This document shows, piece after piece, positions 1 through 9,047 of a stretch of 64,000 bases of DNA. Positions within the stretch are counted from its first letter, which is position 1, and every line of letters begins with the position of its first letter. A program made the position numbers and the translations under genes. The stretch covers positions 4,267,482 through 4,331,481 of the forward strand of contig NC_030990.1 of NCBI RefSeq assembly GCF_000149955.1, read 5' to 3'. The notes beneath the pieces were generated by a model that worked only from the letters and a program-made list of their open reading frames with translations, made no database searches and was not told the DNA's origin. This stretch comes from Fusarium oxysporum f. sp. lycopersici 4287 (Eukaryota; Ascomycota; Sordariomycetes; Hypocreales; Nectriaceae).

Positions 1-390
1 AACTTCATAATGTCCTCAGCGCAACTCATCAGCACAACGCAGGGCAGCGTAACAACACGGCTCGTTCTGAACGAGAACCATCTCAACAGCAGTGGAAATC
101 TTCACGGCGCTGTATCAGCTACTATCATTGACTTCACGACTGGTCTGGCTATTGCGAGTTGGGATCTGAGGGATACTACTGGTGCGAGTGTGGATATGCA
201 TATTAGCTATCTGAGTGCGGCGAGGTTGGGGGATACGGTTGAGATTGTTTCGACGGCGGACAAAGTTGGGGGGAGTGTGGCGTTTACGTCGATTAGGATA
301 TCAAAGGTTGAGAAGGATGGGGGGCTGAAGTTGGTTACGCTTGGACAGCATACTAAGTATGTGAAGGGATCACAGCCAAAGACAGCATGA
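1..390 (+). CDS. Hotdog-fold acyl-CoA thioesterase (PaaI/ACOT13-like), 5' end cut by window
   Basis: The visible C-terminal 126 residues or so match the hotdog thioesterase family that hydrolyses acyl-CoA thioesters. The diagnostic stretch is NLHGAVSATIIDF, the usual N-x-HGG-type loop leading into the central helix, followed by the strand pattern of the second half. The first Met in view is at base 10, but the frame is open to the window edge. Fungal members usually have extra N-terminal residues, so the true start or an upstream exon may lie outside. The substrate cannot be told. It runs toward the dehydrogenase gene that follows on the other strand, and may belong to the same catabolic neighbourhood. 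Confidence 0.7.
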   Translation, partial: NFIMSSAQLISTTQGSVTTRLVLNENHLNSSGNLHGAVSATIIDFTTGLAIASWDLRDTTGASVDMHISYLSAARLGDTVEIVSTADKVGGSVAFTSIRISKVEKDGGLKLVTLGQHTKYVKGSQPKTA

Positions 391-598
391 GAAACATGAA
401 TTATAGAGTTAGAGCAAGTCACACAACCAAATAGACTCATTCAATCTGCCAGGAAATTCCGTAGCTTCTCACTCGAAGACTAATGCCAAACATATGAAAG
501 TAAAGCGATGCATGCAAGGTTTCATCACGGTGAGCTTCTCTCTCAAAACAAATGATCTCCAATATTGAGAATGCTGTCAAAATTCTATAATTACATAC

Positions 599-1669
599 TT
601 AAAATTTCAGCGGTTCTGCCCCAACCTTCTTTGCCTCAGCATTCAACGCATCAATCTCAGCTTGCACTAGAGGAATGCCAGTCTTCTCCCTCTCCTTCTG
701 AGCCAGCTGCTCAATCTCACCAGGGAAATAAATCCTCTCAACCCCGGCAGCCTTTTCTGACCCGACTACACGCTCGTAAAGGTACTGCATCCTTTCTCTA
801 AACTCATCCAGGTTCATGAAGAGGTCAGGCTTGATAGCTACCAAGAAGTGACCAACATCTGCAGGCTTGGAAGGATCGTAGGGGCCAGTGACATGGCCAG
901 CGAAGGCTGAGCCTGAAAGAACCCCTGAGAATACATCCATCATGATTGACAGTGCAGAACCCTTGGGGCCACCCATTGGTAACATGACACCACCGAGAGC
1001 AGCTTCGGGATCATCTGTTGGACGTCCCTCAGCATCAAGTGCCCAATCCAAGGGAATCTTTTCGCCCCTTCTCTTCGCCTTGTAAATCTTTCCCCTTGCA
1101 GCTACAGAAGGCGCCATATCAAGGATGAAGTTCTCCATGGGTCCTTTACCAGGCGCACCGCAAGCAATAGGCGAAACACCCAATAGCTTACTCTTTCCAC
1201 CAAACGCAGGAAGCGCAGGACTCGAGTTTGTAAACACCAAACTCATCATATCGGCATCAAGAGCCTGCTGCACGATCCAAGCACTCATACCAAAATGGTT
1301 AGAGTGCTTGATACTCGCCATGCCAATACCAAACACCTTTGCAGACTCAATAGCAGCTGCCATGCCCTTGTGAGCTGCTACGAAGCCGAAGCCGTTTTGG
1401 CCATCGACTTGAGCTACGGCGGGTGTGACTTGAGTGAGAATTGGCTGGGCGCTGGCGTTGAGGACGCCTTGACGGAGACGCTCCATGTAAGAGGGGATTC
1501 GGTTCATGCCGTGGGTGTCGACGCCGCGGAGATCGGCGGCGACTAAACAGCGGGCGATGATGGAGGCATTCTCAGAGGGGATGCCGTTGCCTTTGAGGAC
1601 GTCTTCAATGAAGCGTCGTGCTTCTGAGGCGGCGATTGGGAACTTCTGGGAGTCTTGATTTTCAGCCAT
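599..1669 (-). CDS. Malate/L-lactate dehydrogenase family (Ldh_2) NAD(P)-dependent oxidoreductase
   Basis: An intact single-exon ORF of 356 residues, the usual length for the Ldh_2 family (malate, L-lactate, sulfolactate, ureidoglycolate and 2,3-diketo-L-gulonate dehydrogenases and cyclic-imine reductases). Family landmarks are RGVDTHGMNRIPSY near residue 50, HSNHFGMSAW near residue 120 (catalytic His region) and TNSSPALPAFGG followed by SPIACGAPG. There is no signal peptide, so it is probably cytosolic. It is transcribed away from the Zn2Cys6 regulator gene across a 276-base shared promoter with two CGG-N7-CCG inverted repeats. From the dehydratase and SDR nearby, a 2-keto acid or sugar-acid substrate is inferred, not shown. 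Confidence 0.88.
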   Translation of the reverse strand: MAENQDSQKFPIAASEARRFIEDVLKGNGIPSENASIIARCLVAADLRGVDTHGMNRIPSYMERLRQGVLNASAQPILTQVTPAVAQVDGQNGFGFVAAHKGMAAAIESAKVFGIGMASIKHSNHFGMSAWIVQQALDADMMSLVFTNSSPALPAFGGKSKLLGVSPIACGAPGKGPMENFILDMAPSVAARGKIYKAKRRGEKIPLDWALDAEGRPTDDPEAALGGVMLPMGGPKGSALSIMMDVFSGVLSGSAFAGHVTGPYDPSKPADVGHFLVAIKPDLFMNLDEFRERMQYLYERVVGSEKAAGVERIYFPGEIEQLAQKEREKTGIPLVQAEIDALNAEAKKVGAEPLKF

Positions 1670-1945
1670 GATGGAGTGAATAAGTTAGTTATGAGCTCAA
1701 TCTAGTGTTTTAAAGACCACTGAGATGTTTTGATACTTGTCAATTCTGATGTTGAGCGATTCTCCCCATTCTTTTAATACTGAAATGTCACCGGAAATAC
1801 GAGCGGGGAAGGCCCGTCTCTGAAAGGCGTTAAAGCGGCATCTCCCCGCTCGACGGATTTTTGCCATCCTCCCATCTACATCCCTTCCACTCAGCTCATC
1901 ATTACATGCCGAGAAACTCGATCCGTTACCGGCAGAAGTACAAAA
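1670..1945. promoter_or_regulatory. Divergent promoter with two CGG-N7-CCG inverted repeats
   Basis: This spacer separates the divergent dehydrogenase and regulator genes. It holds CGGGGAAGGCCCG at 1804-1816 and CGGCATCTCCCCG at 1836-1848, both CGG-N7-CCG with start points 32 bases apart, about three helical turns. Zn2Cys6 dimers commonly bind inverted CGG triplets at a fixed spacing. Both also contain a GCGGGG hexamer (either strand) that fits the CreA/Mig1 carbon-repression motif SYGGRG. Binding is inferred. Confidence 0.55.
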
Positions 1946-4275
1946 ATGCCCGGGGCAAGGAATTCCAACGGGAAGCGACCCCATCAAGCCTCCTTACCTG
2001 ATCGGAGTGCTCCCAGGACACGCATGGCCTGTTCCCGGTGCCAGCGGCTGAAAAGAAAGGTACGTTTGGCACCAACTTTAGATACGTCGTTTTTCTAAAC
2101 CTATATTTAGTGTAATCTAGAGTTACCCACCTGTAGCAATTGCCGTGCAGCCGGTGCTGAATGTGTCGATGGAAAATCAGCCCGTGCTGATGCGGCACCT
2201 CGACAGTACGTGACTGTAGATCATCTATAGCCTGCCGTCATGGTTACTAATTGACGATATAGATACATCACGTCTTTGACGAACCGGATTAATTGGCTGG
2301 AGTCCATTGTCCGATCGAATTGTCCTGACGTCGACTTATCTCAAGGTCCGCCCGTCTATATAGGAGAAGCCTGGAACGACACCAGCTCTGTAGTTGCAGA
2401 CAATTCTACTCTCCCAGCCCCAGAGTCCGAGCCCGTTCAGCGGAGCTCTGAAACTATACGAAATACTGAAAATGAGCCACCGGCAACCCAGCCGGTAACA
2501 TCTACTTCGGAACCCACAGGAGCCAGTGCCATGACCCACGAGATTGGGCTGGTTTCCCTTGCTACGAACCAAGATCCACGATATATCGGCCCATCCAGTG
2601 GTTATTTCTTAGCACGAGTTTTACTAGACTCGGCATCAAAATCAGACGATAGCGTTGGTCGCGCCAATCGCAATGCACCGTTCCCTATAAAGCTGGTTGA
2701 AGCTCTCCAGGGGCCACTCCTACTCCCGCCCAGAGACACGGCAATGCAATTATGTGAGGCATACTTCAGCGCTATTAACTTACAATATCCTATTCTACAT
2801 CAACATAGGTTTTACGACTACCTGGATATGGCTTATGATGAAGAGAGCCAGGACCCTGCCGCCCACTTCCAGGTCTTCATGGTTCTGGCGATAGGATCTG
2901 CTGTCCTTTCTGCTCGAACCAGAGCTCGCATACCAGCAGAATCGTACTGTCTCTCCGCACTACAATACCTCGATGAACTAAATGTCGAGAACTCGTTGAA
3001 AGGCATTCAGTGTCTTGTCTTGCTTCTAATCTTCACTATACATAGCCCATGCGTTCGCCTCAATGTCTGGTATCTCAACTATCACTGCATTGCTGCCTTG
3101 GTCGATCAAGGTCTCCAAAGGAACATCAGCATGGGACCAGAGTACAGCCTATTTAATCAGGAGATGCGAGCCAGGATCTTCTGGGTCATTTACTCCTTCG
3201 ATCGCATCATTGCGACTATGATGGGTCGACCAATTGGACTGCGTGATGAAGGATGTGAGCTCCGTGTAAGTTGATGCATACTGCTGAATCACGGCGCAAA
3301 CTAATGAGAAAGATGCCATTGGGCCTGTCTGACGAGCAGCTTGTCAGCCAGAGGCAACATCAAATCACCGAACCGTCCAGTGACATGTCATTTGCGGTTC
3401 ACTTATTCGAAGCGGCCAAACTCAACTCGGAGATCAAATACATCGCGCAAAGCATCATAAGAGACACGCCTAGATATGCTTATCCTAGAGTGACTAACAT
3501 CAACGACTGGCAAAACGCCATGCTGCAGCGACTGGATGAGTGGTCAGACAAGATACCAGGTCTTGGTGACCCTGATATGTTGTATCTGCGAACGACTTGT
3601 CAGCTTCGATACCACGGTTTACGAATGCTTTTATTGAGACCTAGCCCTGCTATACCCAAGCCCCCCAAAGAAGCCTTGGTAAAGTGTCACCAAAGTGCTT
3701 GTGAAAGCCTACAACTATTTGACCAATTGTACAAGAAAAACCTGCTTGTTCATAGCTGGACTACTTTCCACGGGCTCGTTCTCAGTTCCATAACTCTGTT
3801 ATACTGCATCCAGTCAGTGTCAGAAATCGCCCGCTCTACGGGTGTAGACGCTTTCATGTCTGACCTGAGCATATCCCTCAGTATTCTGGGCGCTACAGGT
3901 GAGCATTGGTCTGGCGCCAAACACAGTCGCGATATTCTGGATAACCTGGGCAAATCGACTGTTCGATACATCCGAGAGAAGAATAGGCGATCGGAGGGTT
4001 TGCGTGACCGTTCTGCACCACAAGTCAATGAACAGGTTATTGATCCCACACTCTCGACAGACGCATGGGAGAGTTTGGGGCAAGAGTTCAACAGCATCCA
4101 GGGATCTTCATCCCACATAAATATGGACGACGATATGGGTTTCATGCAGAACCAATTCTACGAGGGGTTACTTAATGAGACATTCGCGGAATACTTTGAG
4201 CCAACGGAGTCGACAAATCTCGATAACATTGTTCGCGACCTGTTCCAAGGCCTTATTCCAACAGATTCAGTCTAA
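1946..4275 (+). CDS. Zn2Cys6 fungal-specific transcription factor, likely cluster regulator
   Basis: Four exons, 1946-2059, 2111-2205, 2263-3265 and 3313-4275, give a 724-residue protein with frame kept throughout. The binuclear zinc cluster is split by intron 1. Its cysteines are residues 29, 32, 39, 46, 49 and 56 (C-x2-C-x6-C-x6-C-x2-C-x6-C). It is followed by the linker YITSLTNRINWLE, typical of the coiled-coil dimerisation region, then a fungal_trans (MHR) domain with RIFWVIYSFDR. Introns 1 and 2 have clear branch points (CTAAAC, TACTAAT). It should be a nuclear DNA-binding regulator. It lies inside the putative catabolic cluster and its own promoter holds two CGG-N7-CCG sites, so autoregulation is possible. 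Its stop is 9 bases from the stop of the convergent dehydratase gene. Confidence 0.88.
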
Positions 4276-4284
4276 ACCTATACA

Positions 4285-6279
4285 TTATTCTTGAGACCTT
4301 TGTGGCCCTTCAGCAGTCAAGAAGTCAAAATCAGCGCCTAGCTCAGCCTGGTTCACGCTCCGCATGTATAAGCCCCGATAGCCTCTCATTCCTTCCCTCT
4401 TCACCCATGGTGTTGCAGCACCCTCAGCTTGCTGGAAGGTCTTGAGTCTCTCCTGGATCCTCTGTGATATTTCTGCATCAGATAGATCCACAGAGAGCTG
4501 CCTCTTTTCGACATCAAGTGTGATGAGATCACCATTCCTGACGATGCCAAGCGGGGATTTGGGGTCGGCTGATTCTGGAGAGATGTGTAGTCCAATTGTT
4601 CCACCTGCTGTTCCACTCATGCGGCCGTCTGATAGACGCAGCATATCCAACACTCCCTGAGAGGCAATCTTTCTTGGGATAGGGATCATGCCTGCTTCTG
4701 GCATACCGGGGTTTCCAATTGGACCAATGTTCTGGAGGACCAGGACACTCTCGGGTGTCACGTCCAGATCAGGATCATCAATCCTTTCTGCCATATCTGC
4801 GGAATTTGCAAAAACGACGGCTTTGCCGGTATGCTGCAGTAGCTTTCTGTACTTGGAAGCACTGGCCTTCATGATGGCGCCTCCTGGGGCCAGGTTGCCT
4901 TTCAACACTACTAGAGAAGACGCTGGATATAATGGCTTGTCAAATGGCTGAATGACACTTAGCTCTCGGGGAACAGGGATAAGAGAGTTGTGAGCAATTT
5001 CTTCTCCTAGTGTTCGGCCAGTGACTGTCAATGCATCAAGGTGAAGCAGAGGCTTGAGTTCATGGAACAAAGCGAGCATGCCACCTGAGTTGTTAGTCTT
5101 TACTTCAAAACAGAATGATTGACATACCTGAGTTATGGAAGTCTGTCATGTAGTTATCACCACTTGGTTTCAGATCAACCAGCAACGGTGTCTTGCGACC
5201 AATCTCGTCGATGGTCTCCAATGTTATTGTGCCTGCAACCTTGGGGTGGCGCCCAATGATCGCCATGAGATGGACTACAGCATTCGTTGAGCCGCCAATT
5301 GCCTGTAGTACAGTGATGGCGTTTAAGAACGACTCTCGTGAGAGTAAAGCTTGTGGCCGCAGGCGTTCAACGTCTTTGCAAGCTGCAACGGCTAGTCCTC
5401 CTGTGGCTTCTGCAATTCGTAACCTTGTCGCTGATACAGCTGGGGCTGTGGCGCCAGCAAAAGGCATCATGCCGAGTCCAACGAGAATGGAGGCCATGGT
5501 AGATGCTGTGCCCATGACACCACAAGTTCCTCCCTGATATTGTTAGACTTGATATCATGCGCTAGATGATTAAAACTCACAGTTGGTGCTAGTTCATCGT
5601 TGATAGCTGAAATATCTTCAATGTCAAGAGTGCCAGCTCTGTACTTGGCCCAGTTGTTACGACAGTCTGTACAAGCTCCGATGCGCACTCCGCGATGACT
5701 CCCGGGCATCATTGGACCAGTGACTAGATGAAGGATGGGCTTGTTTGCTGAGACACCTCCCATCAGTTGAGCAGGCGTAGTCTTGTCACATCCTATCCTA
5801 GTCAGCATCAACTTCATTCAGTATATTTCAAGGGCGAACATACCACCAATCAACACAACAGCATCACAAGGCTGCGCCGCAATCATCTCCTCCGTATCCA
5901 TGCTCATCAAATTCCTCAAGTACATACTCGTCGGCGACGAGAAGCTCTCATGGATACTAATAGTAGGAAAGTCAATAGCCAACCCGCCATTGAGCTGAAC
6001 GCCTCTCTTGACAGCGTCAATGAGCTGAGGAATGTTGGCGTGGCAGGGATTGAAGCTAGAATATGTATTCACGATTCCAATGATGGGGCGTGAGAGTGCA
6101 TCCTCGCTGTAGCCGAGGGCTTTGATGAAGACTTTGCGGAGGAAGAGGGAGAAGTGAGGATCGCCGTAGGAGGCGAGGCCTTGGCGGAGGCCGACTTTTG
6201 ATGTGATGGGTTGGTCGAGGTCGTAGTCTGGGTTGACCACTGTTTTCTTGGGGTCTGACATTTTGGTAGCTTTGATCAA
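4285..6279 (-). CDS. IlvD/Edd family Fe-S dehydratase, sugar-acid (pentonate) type
   Basis: Four exons, 6279-5844, 5792-5581, 5533-5128 and 5084-4285, give 617 residues; Met7 at 6261 is an alternative start. The family dehydrates polyhydroxy acids to 2-keto-3-deoxy acids. Putative [2Fe-2S] ligands are Cys79 (SFNPCHANIP), Cys147 (GGCDKTTP) and Cys220 (GGTCGVMGTAST). Their spacing (68 and 73) is what I recall for bacterial L-arabinonate dehydratase. The third motif ends GTASTM rather than the YTANTM of biosynthetic dihydroxy-acid dehydratase. The catalytic Ser is likely in GRMSGTAGG. I therefore favour sugar-acid catabolism over valine/isoleucine synthesis, though the substrate is unproven. It diverges from the SDR gene. 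Confidence 0.85.
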
Positions 6280-6576
6280 TTGAGTTGAATATTGAATGAA
6301 AAGATGATTGCAGGGGATTAAATACTGGCCTATCAGTGTTTATGTATTACTCTCCCCCATTGCGATGATCACATATCGGCGTTGGAGATGTAGACGGGGT
6401 GACCCCGCGTCGGCCATCACGCAATATGGCCGATGGAGCACTTACATGACAGACGGGAGAATCCCGCTACACACCAACCTAAGTAAATAAATAGATATAA
6501 TAAAAGGCCGTCGGTATGATAGATAAAATCGCCATTCCCAGTATCCTTACCTTGTTTCTTTGACCATCTACTCAAT
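6280..6576. promoter_or_regulatory. Divergent promoter with two further CGG-N7-CCG inverted repeats
   Basis: The spacer between the divergent dehydratase and SDR genes holds CGGGGTGACCCCG at 6395-6407 and CGGGAGAATCCCG at 6454-6466. These share the CGG-N7-CCG layout and near-palindromic form of the sites at 1804 and 1836. A TATA-like stretch (TATAATAAAA) near 6496 precedes the SDR start by about 80 bases. Four such sites in two short promoters of one gene group suggest a single regulator; binding is inferred. Confidence 0.55.
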
Positions 6577-7377
6577 ATGCTCAACCTCACAAATAAAGTT
6601 GCCCTCATAATCGGTCTCGGCCAAACAGGCACCGAGGGCTGGGGAATCGGTGCAGCATGCGCCGTGACCTTGGCACGACAGGGAGCCATCATCTTTGGCG
6701 GAAACAGAACCCTCGCTTCAACAACAAAGACAAAAGAGACCATTGAAGCAGAGGGTGGAACATGCGATATCATCGCTACAGATGCTACAGACTCAGCTTC
6801 TGTGAAGGCACTTGTTGATGCTTGTATGAAGAAGCATGGGCGTATTGATATCCTTTTGACAAGCGTTGGACAATCCCAGCCCGGAGATCCTGCGTCTATG
6901 AGTGAGGAAGTTTGGGACTCGCAAATGGACATCAACCTCAAGAGCGTGTATCTCGCATGCCATCACGTCCTCCCCATAATGGAATCTCAAAAAAGCGGTT
7001 CTGTGATCTGCATCTCCAGCATCGCAGGACTCCGCTACATCGGCAAACCCCAAGTAGCCTACAACACCGCCAAAGCAGCAATCCTACAATTCGTCAAAGC
7101 CACGGCGATAATATACGCCGCCAAGGGAGTACGCTTAAACGCCGTTGTGCCTGGGCTGATGAACACGCCGTACACAAGGAGTTTGGCGGAGCGGTTTGGG
7201 AAGGGGTATGAGGAGTTTTGCAGGACGAGGGAGGAGCAGGTTCCGATGGGGAGGATGGGGGATGCGTGGGATGTGGCGAGTGCGGTTGCGTTCCTGGCGG
7301 CTGATGAGGCGAGATATGTTACCGGGCAGAAGATTGTGGTTGATGGGGGGATAACGAGCTCTACGGGGAGGGCTTAG
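6577..7377 (+). CDS. Short-chain dehydrogenase/reductase (classical SDR)
   Basis: A single-exon ORF of 266 residues, normal for classical SDRs. It has the catalytic Ser in CISSIAG (147/148), Tyr162 and Lys166 in YNTAK, the NxxS-type assembly near residue 120 (DINLKSVYL) and the C-terminal VVDGG. The nucleotide loop is odd: GLGQTGTEGWGIG is longer than the usual TGxxxGIG, giving an expanded glycine loop of the kind found in some divergent SDRs. It shares a promoter with the IlvD-type dehydratase, so it may oxidise a sugar or sugar acid, or reduce a keto product of the same pathway. Cofactor and substrate are not determined. Confidence 0.9.
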   Translation: MLNLTNKVALIIGLGQTGTEGWGIGAACAVTLARQGAIIFGGNRTLASTTKTKETIEAEGGTCDIIATDATDSASVKALVDACMKKHGRIDILLTSVGQSQPGDPASMSEEVWDSQMDINLKSVYLACHHVLPIMESQKSGSVICISSIAGLRYIGKPQVAYNTAKAAILQFVKATAIIYAAKGVRLNAVVPGLMNTPYTRSLAERFGKGYEEFCRTREEQVPMGRMGDAWDVASAVAFLAADEARYVTGQKIVVDGGITSSTGRA

Positions 7378-8166
7378 GGTTGAGGGTTTTGAGTTTGTGG
7401 GGGTAGTATGTGAGATGTTGAAGGTAACTTTTGTGAGATTTAGTTGAGGCTTGATAAGGTGAAGTTTGACCTAAAATGAAGCTTTTAGTTATCTGTCATA
7501 GGATACCGTTTGTAAGGGGTAGTTGGGTCATGTAGACAGACAGACAACATCAAAGTGGAGTGGCGTTTCTGTCTTAGATACAGGATCAACAATATAAACC
7601 TGTGGACTACATCTTGCTGGTTTCCCTTCTTGGTATTGGATAATACGTGTCAGAAGGCTTCGGTGTCTCTTTGGAAGTACTCCAGTGCCTACGAAACGGC
7701 AGCCATTGTTTCAACAGAGAAGGCCATGGATGCAGACGGAACGACGAGGCTCAGTAACGAATACGTCAAGTATAATTCAAAAGGGAGAGCGAGTAGATGG
7801 GGTTCTAATGGGAATATGTGCAATATCTGACGATGCCAAACTTGGGGTCTGCAATTCTTCCTGTTGGGGAGTTTGGTGCATTATCTACCACTAATAATCA
7901 CGGTGAGTTAATCGATCTCCCATGGCAACTGAGCTTCAACTTCATCAGATAACTTATACTTCCTCTTCTCGGCGAGTTGATAACACGATTCCATTTCTGC
8001 ACCGGCCAAATTGCGTAGGCGGCACTCCGCCGTTTCTCCGCTCACCTCAGCGGTGCAAACCCGTCCGTTGGTGTTAGTTCAAGCCAAGCCAACCCGCAAC
8101 ACATTTAAACTCATCTACATCGCCGCCAGATAAATAAATCATTGGTAAATCATCCCTCATTTCACA
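7378..8166. other. Intergenic spacer with adjacent GC-rich inverted repeats
   Basis: No supported gene. Close to the next gene lie two small perfect inverted repeats, GGCGG-cact-CCGCC at about 8019-8032 (also readable as CGG-N7-CCG at 8020-8032) and CCGCT-cacctc-AGCGG at 8038-8053. They may be zinc-cluster protein sites or a hairpin in the leader. Confidence 0.4.
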
Positions 8167-8647
8167 ATGACTGTCATTCACATTGGTGCGTCCCCTCTTT
8201 CCCTTCAATAGTGACTTTTCCCCCTCTCGTGATATCTTACTTACCCCTCTCAGTCCTCTTCAAGTTTCGCGCGGACGTCGACGAGTCACATCGCGAGACG
8301 TTTGTCAAAGAACTCAAAGCCCTCAAGACATTACCATGCGTCAAAGATGAGCGGCTTGTCGTGGGGGGCCCGTCGATTACGGATCCGATTGCGAGGAGTA
8401 AAGGCTTTCAAATTTGTTTGTTGAGTTTTCACCACGATAAGGCTGCGCTGGCGGCGTATCAGGCGAGTAGTGAACATCACAGGTAGATCCACCTCCCGAT
8501 TATCAAAAAGAACAGAAGCTGATGAGTTCCAGGGTTACAAGTCAATATCTCTGGCCTTTTGCAGAGGACGTGACACGCTTCGACTTTGAAGTTGAAGAGG
8601 AGGATGAGGATACATTTGAGAAGAGCTTCAACTTGTCTAGCCAATAA
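8167..8647 (+). CDS. Stress-responsive A/B-barrel (Dabb) domain protein
   Basis: Three exons, 8167-8185, 8254-8482 and 8533-8647, give 120 residues. The start MTVIHIVLFKF is the hallmark of the dimeric ferredoxin-like A/B barrel (Dabb) family: a short strand with the conserved His, then VLFKF. Exon 1 is only 19 bases, so automated annotation could easily miss it. The middle part (LVVGGPSITDPIARSKGFQICLLS) and the C-terminal acidic tail fit fungal members of 100-120 residues. Members are either uncharacterised stress proteins or small cyclases/monooxygenase-like enzymes. Nothing nearby settles which this is. Confidence 0.8.
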
Positions 8648-9047
8648 GCATAGAACCTACTTAGACGGAACTCGCAATAGAATGTTAGACCAACCAATTG
8701 TTTAACCATTACTCATCAAAATGCGATAATGCAGAGTCACCCCGCACCGAGATAACATCGGCGGCCGGCGGCCAAGACTTGACCCACCCCGCACAACTAC
8801 ACTACGGCCCGCCGGCTTCATGACGGCTTTTGATGATGCTAGAACGACGACCTTTGAAGGTCTAGAATGTTTGTGGGGTTGAGAAAATATCAACCCTTCT
8901 TCTCCTCTTCACAGATTCTTCTTTGTGCTTTACTTGTGCTCTCTCGTTGTTGTTTCAGTGAGTCTTTGTCAGTGATTGTTTTGCGGTGAGCTCAACACCA
9001 TCGTTTGTATCACCACTTGGCTTCCTATTCACCATCTGGCTTTCACA
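8648..9047. other. Intergenic spacer / promoter of the NiCoT gene
   Basis: No gene seen. A direct repeat CACCCCGCAC occurs at 8738-8747 and 8785-8794. Read on the other strand it holds GCGGGG, which fits a CreA-type site. The rest of the leader is T/C-rich as usual before fungal starts. Confidence 0.35.

Noticed and set aside
4285..6279. Annotation as ILV3 (biosynthetic dihydroxy-acid dehydratase)
   Set aside because: The third Cys motif (GTCGVMGTASTM) and the cluster context fit sugar-acid dehydratases better than the GACGGMYTANTM form of ILV3; family-level naming is safer.
8738..8794. CACCCCGCAC direct repeats as part of the catabolic regulon
   Set aside because: They lack the CGG-N7-CCG arrangement of the cluster sites and sit before a metal transporter; a generic CreA-like match is more likely.
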